Source: Multifurca ochricompacta
Taxonomy: Eukaryota; Basidiomycota; Agaricomycetes; Russulales; Russulaceae
DNA: 37,098 nt
Direction of reading: 5' to 3'
Assembly (NCBI GenBank): GCA_022496185.1
Contig: WTXG01000323.1
Span: forward strand, 1-37,098
Every line of letters starts with the position of its first letter. Position 1 is the stretch's first letter. The notes beneath the pieces are model-generated. The model saw nothing but the letters and a program-made list of their open reading frames with translations, was not told the DNA's origin and did not search any database. The position numbers and the translations under genes are program-made. Positions 10,501 to 19,987 of the stretch are shown one piece after another.

Positions 10501-10932
10501 TTCCAGCTCGATTTACCGCCCTCTCTGCGAATACACAACGTCTTCCATGCATCCTTACTATCCCCCTACATTACTACCCACGCACATGGGCCTTCCCCTT
10601 CTCGCCCTCCGCCGGTGCTTGTTAATGGCGTCGAGGAAGTCGAAGTCGATCACATCATCAGTCACCGACGCGCTGGTCGCACAGGTCGCCTTCAATTTTT
10701 GGTTCGATGGAAGGGTTTTCCCTCTAGTGACAATGAATGGGTTGACTACTGCTATATTCACGCTGACGATCTCATTGGACAATACCTTGCCTCCTTGCCG
10801 CCATCCGTATCCTCTTCTGTTCCTGCCCATATTCTCGCCAAACATGGCATCATTGGCGAATTCTCTCCTTCCCCTCTCACGATCCGTATTCCTCCACGGG
10901 CACGACCCTGCGCTAGTGGCCCTGCATCATAA
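7538..10932 (+). pseudogene. pol: Pol (protease-RT-RNase H-integrase-chromodomain), disrupted
   Basis: The pol frame opens at 7538, in -1 phase to gag. Domains in order: aspartic protease with LVDSGATENF (about 7652-7683); reverse transcriptase with FGLTNSPATFQ and the catalytic YMDD (about 8660); RNase H with TDASGYAIGAEL and DRELFAIW; integrase with an HHCC zinc finger (HPLAGHPGRR...CHECQ), DDE core residues in DLITDLP, ISDRDPRF and DGQSERMNRW, and a GPF/Y-type module; then a chromodomain (VEEVEVDHI...FLVRWKGF...NEWV, about 10627-10790). Two lesions are visible: TGA at 9341-9343 directly after HHNLQYF in RNase H, and a one-base loss near 10490-10497 that moves the end of integrase and the chromodomain into another frame. 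The codon affected by the stop looks like a former CGA, so a CpG C-to-T change would explain it. Confidence 0.9.
10620..10790 (+). other. Chromodomain module at the end of pol
   Basis: In the frame starting at 10495, the segment VEEVEVDHIISHRR, then RLQFLVRWKGF and DNEWVDY, is a canonical chromodomain with its aromatic residues. In chromoviruses it can bind modified histone tails and direct integration to heterochromatin. In this copy it is out of frame with the integrase core. Confidence 0.85.
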
Positions 10933-10962
10933 TGGATTCGTCGGCGCCTCTGGACGTTAACC

Positions 10963-10970
10963 GGGGGTGA
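10963..10970 (+). other. Polypurine tract
   Basis: GGGGGTGA sits directly before the 3' LTR, where plus-strand DNA synthesis is primed. It is short and interrupted by one T, but the position is exact. Confidence 0.7.
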
Positions 10971-11389
10971 TGTTACGACTTAACGGTATCACGACTTAAG
11001 GATCAAACTATTCACAAGATTATCTCAGGGATCATCACTTACTTTTATTCCATCTAGTTCATAATCATAATAGACCGCCTCGCTCTTATACATTCTACCT
11101 AAGACCCAACAATATATTCCATAGGTCGCCCTCCATGTCAGCCTCGCCCTCCATGTCAGCCTCGCCCCCCATGTCAGCCTCGCTCAATTCTCATACTTAT
11201 TTAAACCGCTATTTTCTCTTGTAATATCCTTAGTCTCGATCTCTTGTTCCCCTAGAACCGTAATCTCTAGAATATCATATCTTTTTCTCTGCTTCGCCTA
11301 GCACGCCTAGCAGTCGTCTCACCACCCGAACTACGCCAGACTGATCATCTGGCATCGAACTCAACACGCTAAACGGGTCAACCGTAACA
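10971..11389 (+). repeat. 3' LTR of the Ty3/gypsy element
   Basis: 419 bp, with TGTTACG...CGTAACA ends. It differs from the 5' LTR by one missing C in a C run and by G instead of A in AGCAC(A/G)CCTAGC. It is followed by the target duplication GATCC at 11390-11394. Confidence 0.95.
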
Positions 11390-11394
11390 GATCC
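11390..11394. repeat. Retrotransposon target-site duplication, right copy
   Basis: GATCC, matching 5184-5188. The left copy lies on the far side of the MITE, showing that the two were adjacent to the LTR before the MITE arrived. Confidence 0.8.
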
Positions 11395-12149
11395 TCTGAC
11401 TTGGAAGGTTTTATTTTTTTCTTGTCTCAAATTCCAAATTCCGCCCGCTACAGATTGCTCCCAATTGGTTGGTTTTTATGGTTCGGGCGTGAGCGTAGCA
11501 TAGCCTACTGGCCTTTCCGCTACCGAACGGTAGCGGGGAGCCAGCCACAAGCGAATATTTATTTCGGCACAACAAGCACCAAGCACGGAAGCAAATATGA
11601 TCTCCTAATTCTACCCTCGACCATTCAGATGTTTGCTTTGGTGAAAAGGATACTCGCTTCAGTTTAAGTGGCATCAGCATGTATAAAACAGAGCTTTATT
11701 ATCATTCCATTTGCCTGTGATGCATTTCGGATCAGTCCACCCAGCAACCCGGCCTAGTTGTCCGATTATCGCTACCAAGGCTTCGTGCCAACCCGACCTG
11801 ACAGGCACAATAGCCAGTCCTCAGACTCGCATCCAGTGTATTTACACCATTCATTTTTGACACTAACTTTGAGGTTTCAGCAATGCGTCAAGTGGACATG
11901 GTTCCGAGTTAGCGGCCCGGCGAGATGTTTGACCAACTCGCAACTCATTGCTCCCCATATAGGGGGGAGAGAGTATTTGACAGTGATCGTGTGGTAGTGT
12001 TAATAATCCGTCAGGATTGAGGAAGATAACCTCCCGCTCATACTACAGATTAGCATACCCCTTGGAGCACGTTGCTCCCTATACAGCCTAAGAAACTGCT
12101 CACACTGTCCAGTCTCAATGCGAAAACGCCATCATCGTCTAGACCAGCT
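11395..12149. other. Intergenic stretch between the retroelement and the P450
   Basis: Only short, overlapping open frames on both strands without recognisable domains. No supported gene, RNA or repeat. Confidence 0.5.
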
Positions 12150-14079
12150 TTAGACCCCGCAGCGCTCTCGCTCCTCCGCAAGAATTAACAACACTTCAGG
12201 GAAGCGAGGACTAAATTGGCAGTCGAATGGTTTTGGCCGGCTGTGTGCAACGAACATCAATCAAGTTACAACTTTGTCGGGTCAGTGTGGGTACGCACAT
12301 GAATACGCCTAAATCCGCAAACGACTCCGTGTCGAGCGGCAATTCATCCCCATTCTCGTCCCGTCCGCGTTCAAGATTTATCGCCCACAGAATCCTCGCT
12401 ATGTCGATGAAGAGCGCGTCATTGGCGAGGTGCTTGCCCGGGCAAGCACGCCGCCCGAAACCGTACGTGATGTGCCCCTCCTGATTTGCTTCTGTGGAGC
12501 CAAGTATCACCTCTCCCTTCTCGTCGAGATATCTTTCTGGCCGGAAATCATCCGCGTCGTCACCAAACACCTCACGGTCATGATTACAGTGCCACATGTT
12601 CGCCATGCACATAGTGCCTTTCGGGATGAACATGCCCTCATACCAGCCATCTTCACTTGCGACATGGGGTATCCCGAGCGGTAGAGTCGGTCGCCAGCGA
12701 AGAATTTCCTTGACGATTGCGCGCACATATGGAAGGTGCAGAGCATCGGCAAAAGTGGGCAGACGAGATCGGCCGACCACGGCGTCGATTTCGTCTTGCG
12801 CGCGGCGTTGCACCTCAGGAAAGGCTATCATGGCCAGTGTCCACCAAATGAGAGTGGTAACAGTGGTTTCAGCGCCACCAGAGCTGTGACGGCTCGCATT
12901 TATTCTCTCACAAAGATTGAGAATAATGTTGACTCACAACATCACTCCAGTCAGGAATGACATTTCCAGCTCTGTCAGATTGTTGCGATCGTTTTCCTGC
13001 AGCAAAGACGCGGAGAAACTAGGCCTGGTCCCTCCACTGGCCTGTGAGATCTATTAGCCAGACAACCCATGACGTATTCCAGAACATACAAGGTCAACTT
13101 TAACACGGTTTAGAAGACCACGGAACAGTTCATAGTGCTCCTCGCCATGCTTTAAGCCTTCCCTCTTCCACTTTGCAAACCTGTTTATGCCCGTGTTCAA
13201 TACTATCGGTGGGATAGGAGGACCGAATTGGATACCTCTTGGGAATGTACATCATCCAAGGGAATAATTCGACAAAGAAGTTCCCAAGAACAACAGCATG
13301 CGAAACTCTGTTGTTATACGTCTCAATGCCTTTCATGGAATTATCGTGTAGTGACGTGAGTGTTGGATAGTCGTACAGGATGGACATGATCAAGGAAGCT
13401 GCTGTGCGTTGATATTCTTTCTGCCAATCATGACGCGACGTGTTCGTCAGGAACGCTGAAGTCAAGATGGTAGCCTCCTTCATCTGAATCGAATGGTAAT
13501 CCCGCACAGCCGTCTTGGTGAGTGCTGCTTGTGAAGCACGACGCATGCGACGGCAGCTGTATAAGGGCGTAAGCGTGGACTACGTACGATCATGCGACAC
13601 CTGAATCGTCACTTACTGCGAGTTGTAGTTCAAAAGTGACATCACAACGCCTTTGTTGAGGAATTTCTGCGCCATAATAAACTGAGGGCGGTCGGAATAA
13701 CTATTCGCACGGCGCTCAAGAACATCGAAGGCCGAGCTGAGGCTGTTAAATATAATCGTGGGCGTTCCTGCTGCGTCAAGATGCATAACATCCTCTACAG
13801 CATCCATATTTTCATGTTAGTAACCTTTTGGACAGTCGATTGTGAGAACCCACTGAAGCTTTCCTTGCAAGCTTTTGAGAACAGCCACTTCTTATCTAAA
13901 AGCTGATAAGTATTCCCAAGAATCGGCAAGCGTCGAGGACTGGGAGGTAATTTCCGCCAAGGACTCCTAACATAAGAAACGATAATATAGATGATCAAGG
14001 CGAGAATGGCGCCTGTCATAAGAGTCTTGTTCTTGTCATCCAGAATCCCTCCAACAGTTGTTTGTCTCAGGAAGTTCAT
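12150..14079 (-). CDS. Cytochrome P450 monooxygenase (microsomal class II type)
   Basis: Seven exons: 14079-13854, 13794-13617, 13556-13236, 13180-13090, 13041-12938, 12883-12299 and 12240-12150, giving 531 residues, a normal P450 length. All phases join. An N-terminal membrane anchor (about residues 20-38) precedes the proline-rich hinge LPPSPRRLPILGN. The I-helix has GGAETT, the K-helix the ExxR of KEILRWRP, a PERY-type element (FRPERYL) follows, and the heme-binding loop is YGFGRRACPGKHLAND with the cysteine ligand. The last exon gives IRPKPFDCQFSPRFPEV, the usual end of this basidiomycete group. The enzyme would sit in the ER membrane, take electrons from P450 reductase and hydroxylate an unknown hydrophobic substrate. 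An alternative upstream ATG (14133) is in frame but would place 18 residues before the anchor. No biosynthetic cluster partners are visible. The P450 family call is certain; the substrate cannot be inferred. Confidence 0.95.
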
Positions 14080-14133
14080 AGCTGGAAATAGATTATGGGA
14101 AAGCCATGAGGTGAACAGGAATGGGGTTCTCAC

Positions 14134-15688
14134 CCATAGGGAATGTATTTCCTTCTAGAAACGCATTGGTTGAGGAGTCATAACTTTCCGACACCCGACT
14201 CATATACTTCTTAAGAAGGCTCATTCGTTGTAGAACGCGAGGCTCCATCTGAGAGCCTGAGTGTAAGAGGGTATGGGTGGACGCACGGGTGGGGCAGTTC
14301 TAACTTGGGGTGGGAGGTCGAGATATATGGGATCCCTACCTACAGGAAACCTTTGTGAATTAGCACCATTTCCACCACGTAACCATTCTTCGTCTCGTGT
14401 GGTAAGTCGGGTGCTGCTAATATTAAGAGTTGAAGTGAAGGACCTGCACTGCGCGCCTAAGCAACCAATCATGTTACAGGGTTGGCCTTAAATTATTTAA
14501 TTAATTTTATATTCGGCTCCAAGTATACTCAGACGTTCTGGTATATAAATCCTTAACACTAACACTTTATCTTAAGGATGCTCAGTTCTTTAGATTTCCC
14601 TTCGCTTCTTTGGTCTCAACTCTTACGGCCTCGAACGTGATTTTCTATGAGTCCTTCCTTCCTATAGGCACTGCGAAGAGCACGAAAATAGTTTCACTGG
14701 TAAACCACTCAGAGTAAAGTTCGGCTACAGATAACTAATTTCATATCCGAGGAGACGGATCCGGTCCTCGGGGCAATTCGCCACTTTCAAGAAGTGAGTA
14801 ATTGATTGATTTATATGCCTTATTGGCTCCACTGCAACAAAGGTATAGAGGGTTTCATGTTCAGTCCAGAAGAGAGCAATTATATTATCTTATCTTGGTG
14901 CATGTTAATGAGTCTACATTACCCCCTAATAGTGTGACTTCCTATTGCTGTCTGACAACGCGCGCCATACCTCTAAGGGGCGTCCAGCTGGTGTGGTCCG
15001 TGTTCCGTACATCATATGTTTTGTGTCACCCCTCAATGATCTCCAATTCTAATGAGAACAATTTGTGCCCGTTCATACCTAAATTACAGCATTCAAGCTT
15101 TCTGCAATTAGCACGTTTTCCGCAAGTCTATATATGCGGTAACAATGCAACGGTTTCCGCTGCGCTTGAGCCCCTCTATTATGAGAGAAACTTGTCCTGT
15201 CTAAATGAGCCTCATTGGATCACGCGCGCAATTAGCAGAGATCGGAATCCTCATGTGCGTCTCCTAGTGGCCCTCATTACTGCCAGCATTGCTATTGGCC
15301 GTTGGTATCTCGATGACTGACCCGAGTCCACCTTGCGTTAGAACACAGAGCCCTTATACAAAATTTTCAACGTGTTCACCCTGATGTCCTTAAACATTTA
15401 CCATAACATACGGGAACCAAACTTGAATCGTACTGCGTTGACAGGGAGATGTAACGCTCCAATATTCCACCCACGACTCATCGGTAATGACTGCGCATCC
15501 GCAGCTCCGTTGCCTTTCAACTTGCATACAATATCACAAACACACCCAGACTCGAGATGTATAAATGTCAGACTTGCAAACTACACAAACATCATCAGTA
15601 ATACTTCATACACTCATTTCTACAACGCTGCGCGTTCTAGTCCAATATTTAACCACCGCTCACTTCTATCAACTCTAAGATACACACC
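14134..15688. other. Intergenic stretch upstream of the P450
   Basis: About 1.55 kb. The longest open frame (14802-15320, plus) has no recognised domain, biased composition and no intron support, so I do not call it. The right part holds the promoter of the small secreted gene at 15689. No repeat noticed. Confidence 0.5.
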
Positions 15689-16252
15689 ATGAAGTTCTTC
15701 ATTGCTTTCTTCCTTGCCACTCTCGCGGCTACCGTGTCTTCCCTTCCGCTCGCCGCAAACCCCAACGTGGATGAGAACCTCATTCCCCAGTTTGGCACCA
15801 CTGCTGGGGTAAACCCAACTGGTAAGATTGAAATTCGATCCGAAAAAGGCAATGCAATTAATGGGACATCCTCGCATAGATGCAGGACCTGCGAGTGCTA
15901 AAACTTGTGATGGTCCCACAAAAGGGCCGGATGGGAAACCTGTCCCAGTTCCTTGCACTTGCCCGCCCGATCGGGCCACCTTCATCGCCGTAAGCCTCTT
16001 GTCACGGGTTCATTCATATCACAATAATTGCTAAATGTGCGACCGTAGAATCTGAATACCAACGTCAAGGCGGGCCACATCGTGAACAATCCGGGTGTGT
16101 CTGCACCCTTCCCGACGGATGGCCCGAAAGCATCGCAGCTTGCTCGGTTACAGACAGCCATGGCGACTTTGCAGAACCTTAACGGAACTGGGCAAGGATG
16201 TCCTGTGGCGTCTACGACGTTCCCTGCGCAACAAAAAGCTCTTCAGGGATGA
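15689..16252 (+). CDS. Small secreted protein, 148 residues
   Basis: Three exons (15689-15821, 15880-15989, 16049-16252) joined by canonical introns of 58 and 59 nt. Residues 1-18 (MKFFIAFFLATLAATVSS) are a signal peptide. The mature part contains KTCDGPTKGPDGKPVPVPCT, CPPDRATFI, then NNPGVSAPFPTDGPKASQLA and a C-terminal NGTGQGCPVASTTFPAQQKA. It has four cysteines in the mature chain and one possible N-glycosylation site (NGT). I recognise the pattern CxCPPDR...FPTD...ASQLAR...QNLNG as recurring in secreted proteins of Agaricomycetes but know no function. A single-exon reading (15689-15901) stops early and loses this conserved pattern, so splicing is preferred. It is probably an extracellular effector-like or wall-associated protein. 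Confidence 0.85.
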
Positions 16253-16611
16253 GAGAGAGTATATTCCAGTACCTGTTTTAATATCATTGTTGAAGCTAAG
16301 CTGTGACCGTAATACCATGAGGTGCTCAATCTTAACTCGTATGGATGATGAGGCCAAAGGCTATAGCTATTGGAGAAGCGAGGAGTGGCCTGTCACAAGC
16401 ATACTCGTGGACAAGGTTACTTGACAGCAAGAAAGTTTAAGCTTCAATGTTTAAAAGGCTACCGTCTGGCACCCCGCACCCCCGCATATTCAGACAGATA
16501 CAAACAACAGAACAGGCACCAGGCCACATTACGTAGTCGTGAGAATACAATGCCATCTTTGGATATAAGATGAGATCTCGTCGACGGCTGCAATCTAATC
16601 AAGTCACCTTA
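16253..16611. other. Short intergenic stretch
   Basis: 3' flank of the small secreted gene. Nothing recognisable. It contains CTAATC at 16595-16600, which recurs at 17589-17594 beyond the following inverted-repeat element. Confidence 0.5.
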
Positions 16612-17246
16612 CTCTCCCCCACCGCTGACATCCCTAAAGTGGTAATCTTGTTACATGACTTCAATTTGTAATAATATTTATTTTAAAAAGGAAAGTTATC
16701 AATGAAATATTAAGATCAGATAAGGATTAGATAAGAACTTTCACGCATTCTCGCTACTCAATGTCTAGCTATTTTATGACCCTCATTGTGTATCATTTGT
16801 TCTCATCAGAATATGTGGGTCTGGAGCAGTAGAATGTTGTGGTGCTTGTTTCTGGTTGCCATGTCATTAGTGATAGTCCTCTTGTTGTCCTCATCTGCCT
16901 CTCTTTTCCTATACATGTCTTTGCTAGCCTCAAGAATGAGCCACCCTCTCATTCCAGCACTTGGAGCATATTGTGGTTTTTTTTTTTTAGAATCAAGTTT
17001 ATTGTGCACTTCAAGGCCAATGCCCAAATCACGCGGCTATTACAACTGGGACATAATAACTACTGTGAGGAACAGGTGGAGCACTGAGGTTAATTACAGC
17101 AAAGAAAAACCCAAAGAAGAAAAATCGGTTAAGGGGGGAGTGGAGAGTCAGAGACAAAAGAGGGGAAGTGTAAAGCTAGAGAGTGGTAATCAGGGAAGAC
17201 TGGTAAAGAAATTTTTACCTATGACCCCCGATGTCACCTGCTCGAC

Positions 17247-17417
17247 CTAGTCTGGCTCGCGAGGTCGCTCCAACAAAAACAGCCTTGTGAAGGCCCGCAT
17301 GAACTGAAGCAAGTCTTCGATGAAAGGCTTGTGATTGAAAAGGATGTGCCACTGGGGAGGGTCCAGGGCCCAGTCAGGGAGGAACTGTAAGTCCTGACGG
17401 CGGGCGGAGTAGAGCAT
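17247..17417 (-). CDS. Short open frame inside the TIR element (possible captured fragment)
   Basis: 56 codons from ATG at 17417 to TAG at 17247. The frame is also open a little upstream of the ATG, so this may be the last exon of something larger that has been lost. It has a protein-like composition with LPDWALDPPQWHILFNHKPF, then a leucine/phenylalanine-rich helix. GC content here is visibly higher than in the element's AT-rich arms. I cannot name it; it may be the C-terminal remnant of a transposon protein or a captured host gene, or chance. Confidence 0.3.
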   Translation of the reverse strand: MLYSARRQDLQFLPDWALDPPQWHILFNHKPFIEDLLQFMRAFTRLFLLERPREPD

Positions 17418-17448
17418 ATGGTGGTTACAGCTTACACCATTGTCTACA

Positions 17449-17542
17449 TGTCACATGACTTTGATTTGTAATGGTATTTTGTTGATCAACGATAACTTTC
17501 TTTTTAAAAATAAATATTATTACAAATCACAGTCGTGTGACA
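17449..17542. repeat. Hairpin within the right arm of the TIR element
   Basis: TGTCACATGACTTTGATTTG near 17449 is inverted at the other end of this segment (CAAATCACAGTCGTGTGACA, ending 17542), giving stems of about 24 bp around a 45-bp loop. The right arm therefore carries two copies of part of the terminal sequence. Confidence 0.7.
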
Positions 17543-17874
17543 AGATTGCCACTTTAGGGATGTCAGCGGTGGGGGAGAGGTGGGTGAGCTAATCTTTTCT
17601 TCCGTCGCCCTTATCCTTGCGAAGTAGGCTCTTATAATCGCCTAAATGAGACAAGGGCATCCGTATAATGTTCGTAGAGAGGTACCGGGTTATCTATAAG
17701 GATGGTATGGTGACAAGATGAGGCAGTGACGAAAAAGGGAGCGCGGAGAGGCGCCGGTGAGCTGCGAGCTCCGTGGAGGAAGCATCGGGCAGGAGAACGG
17801 TAAGTAAGAAGATTTCAAAGGCACGCACCAACGCACGCAGAGAGTGGTAGTGGCGTTGGGGAGGGGGGGGGGCA

Positions 17875-18932
17875 TGTCCCATGTGCAGCAAACATACACG
17901 ATATCGTCAGCGGTACCTCATACCTTCAGTATATACTACGTGCAGAGATCAACTGTGTTGACGACCTCCTACCTCGCGGTTGTCCTTTTTCCGAATGTCT
18001 CGAGCATTTAATTCACCACGAAGAATCATGGAATGACCTCCAACTTAACAAGTTTGCTGAAACTGATACCACTACAGCCCCCTTGTTTGTCAGCATGCTC
18101 TTCTAGATGGCTATTTAATCTACGAGGCCGTTTCAGACACAACACGTTATGGGTATATTGATATTTGCTTTGCTGCTCGGAATGAGGAATTACGCTGGGT
18201 ACATATCTCGATTGAAGATACCCGTCTTCATCTCAAGTCCGTGTTTGCTGTGGACTGTAACTTGGCTGTTTCCGTGTCCACGACTACTAAGGAGTGGGTT
18301 CCAACCTCGTGGCACCATGGACAGTCTCAACGTTCTCGAGGATGTGTGTTTCCCTTTCTGGTCTACAGGGTTTCTTCTGAAGTATGACGCGTGCCCGCCT
18401 GGCGTTTGCCAAATGCCTAAGTGCTGGGTGGTTGTGAACATGACTGCGCCCACCTCTACCATCTAGTCCAGTAACGTGCGTAAATGGCCATGGGCAGTCT
18501 GGGGCCTAGTCACGACTCATGTCTTCCTCGATACGCATGGGGGAATTCTACCAAGGCCAGCAGGCCCTCTCTGGATTACAAACTACTCACCACTGGTTGT
18601 CCGCGACTATAACTTGCTGCGTACACATTATATGCAACTGACGGGAGGGAACACGTCGCCATACTCTAGGCTGCCAGTCTTCTCCCCGACTTAAGTGATA
18701 TGCAATCACTGGGTGGCTGGGACCGTTGAGACGCACTTGCCATATCGAGACGTGTCGAGTGATCTGCACGTCCGCCGTTTCCCGTGCGTAGTTGCAGATA
18801 GGGAGTGGGTCGCTGAGATTTCGGTCAAGGTATGTTAGCCTTTCGCATTCAACGAGGTTCCTTCAGAGGGAATCCGATCGAGAGCGCCAACAGGAAACTA
18901 GAACTCAAGTCACGGTGTATCATGTAGGTTAG
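17875..18932 (+). pseudogene. Decayed F-box gene copy
   Basis: DNA-level similarity to the intact gene at 19988-21725 runs in the same order and strand. It begins within the F-box (GTGCAGCA.ACAT; the first part of the motif is missing) and continues to the shared end, where E-T-R-T-Q-VTVYHVG-stop parallels the intact ERISHVTVYHVG. About 565 bp is deleted near 18265-18285: sequence equivalent to the end of exon 1 jumps to the KEWVPTS part of exon 3. Shortly after, the frame hits TGA at 18385-18387, where the intact copy has GGA. Other small indels exist. The final intron (18830-18893) is still recognisable. It probably arose by tandem duplication of the F-box gene and then decayed. Confidence 0.8.
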
Positions 18933-19987
18933 GCTGTTCTTTAGAAACCGAGATATCAGCACCTCGAGCCTCACTGCGCTATGCAAGACTTGGTATGTAC
19001 AACTGTAAAAAGGCTTCTGTAACTGGTAGCGTGCCTAGTGTGTGGTACGTGTGGAATCCTGTGCGCAGCATTGAGCCAAGGCCGAGGTCTGAGCAACCCT
19101 GTGTCAACCATGAACCACCATCCACCGATGCACCTTGTGTATCACCTTGCCTTTGTGAGTACCTGCTGCGGTGTGCGTAATACTAGGTCGGCAGGGACTG
19201 GACCTTTGGGACGGACGATGGGAGAGCAGGGCGAAGCCGTCTTCACTCAACAGTTTTATCGAAGCTCTGTGCAAGATCCAATCCAGACCACCAAGTTCAA
19301 CCTCGAGTCAGCTGGTGATGTGCTTGTGACTGACATTCTCGCAGCAAAGTTGCGGTTCACCCCAAGTTGTGATACATTAGAGTGGAGGATGGGATGGGGG
19401 TAGGCGCGACCGCTAGAGACGCTCGCGGGTTCAGTTAATCTGGGATTTGATTGTCTACACAAGAGGCTTGCGACGTCGTAGTTCAAGATGTACGCTTCGG
19501 CATACCAGTAGGCAGCTCAAGCAAAGACACGACATCGACATCGACATAGCAGAGTGCAGAGTGACCTAGTGTCTAGGACCACCTCCGCCTACAAAACAAG
19601 ACACCAGCGCTGACGTAAACCGAACCTCTCCAGATCTCTCGACTCAGACCTGCAGCGTCTGCAAATGGGGAAACGGCCTGTACTTGCAGCACGCACCACA
19701 ATAATTGTATCAGTGCAGATATCGTCGATTGACGTGACGACAAAAGCTATCAGAGTCATCAAGATTGTGCATATGCTAGCTCAGGCTTGCCGATATATTG
19801 GGGCAGGGGGGCAGGTACAGTGGCAGTGGCGTCACGCCTGTCAGCGAACCTGCACGAATTGCGCTGACTGGGGCTTACGCGTGCCTTGGCACACTCTCCG
19901 TAAACCGGCCGTGGCTATCAACCCTCCTCCGAGTGTGAGTCAAGGCAGAAGACAGTAACAAGCCCCACTCCTCATCTCCCGATCGTC
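18933..19987. other. Intergenic stretch between F-box pseudogene and F-box gene
   Basis: Contains short open frames (for example 19038-19403, plus) with no recognised domain, and a small GACATC repeat near 19530. I see no supported gene. The right part must contain the F-box gene promoter. Confidence 0.5.

Larger units (their letters stand above)
5672..11389 (+). mobile_element. Full-length Ty3/gypsy chromovirus LTR retrotransposon
   Basis: 5.7 kb element with the order LTR - primer site - gag - protease - RT - RNase H - integrase - chromodomain - polypurine tract - LTR. The LTRs (420 and 419 bp) differ by one C in a C run and one A/G substitution. A 5-bp target duplication, GATCC, lies at 11390-11394 on the right and at 5184-5188 on the left, where it is now separated from the LTR by a MITE insertion. 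Chromodomain and integrase order place it in the chromovirus branch, and the primer site points to Tf1/sushi-like self-priming. Despite the young LTRs, pol has an in-frame TGA at 9341-9343 and a one-base deletion near 10490-10497, so this copy is probably not autonomous. Confidence 0.95.
16612..17579. mobile_element. Terminal-inverted-repeat DNA element, about 970 bp
   Basis: The left end (CTCTCCCCCACCGCTGACAT, continuing through CCCTAAAGTGGTAATCTTGT) recurs in inverted orientation at the right end, ending near 17579. The arms match over roughly 90 bp with scattered differences, through a shared AATAATATTTATTTT segment. The right arm is itself a hairpin (17449-17542). Outside the arms a weaker match (TCACC / GGTGA) extends 4-8 bp further, and CTAATC is repeated at 16595-16600 and 17589-17594; it could be a target duplication but the exact ends are unresolved. 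The interior encodes no transposase I recognise, only a short minus-strand open frame. Seen: inverted arms. Inferred: non-autonomous DNA transposon; superfamily undetermined. Confidence 0.75.

Noticed and set aside
10495..10932. Separate chromodomain gene after the integrase
   Set aside because: It directly continues the integrase C-terminus in a shifted frame, so it is the 3' end of pol, not an independent gene.
12596..12960. Plus-strand open frames opposite the P450
   Set aside because: They are antisense to exons carrying the ExxR and heme-binding motifs.
14802..15320. 172-codon plus-strand open frame, the longest in the P450-to-secreted-gene gap
   Set aside because: No domain, irregular composition and no conserved motif seen; not enough support to call a gene.
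16786..17250. 154-codon open frame with a hydrophobic N-terminus inside the TIR element
   Set aside because: It runs through AT-rich and purine-rich low-complexity sequence and a T-run; no transposase or membrane-protein family recognised.
19038..19403. 121-codon plus-strand open frame upstream of the F-box gene
   Set aside because: No domain seen, no similarity to the F-box copies; possible but unsupported.
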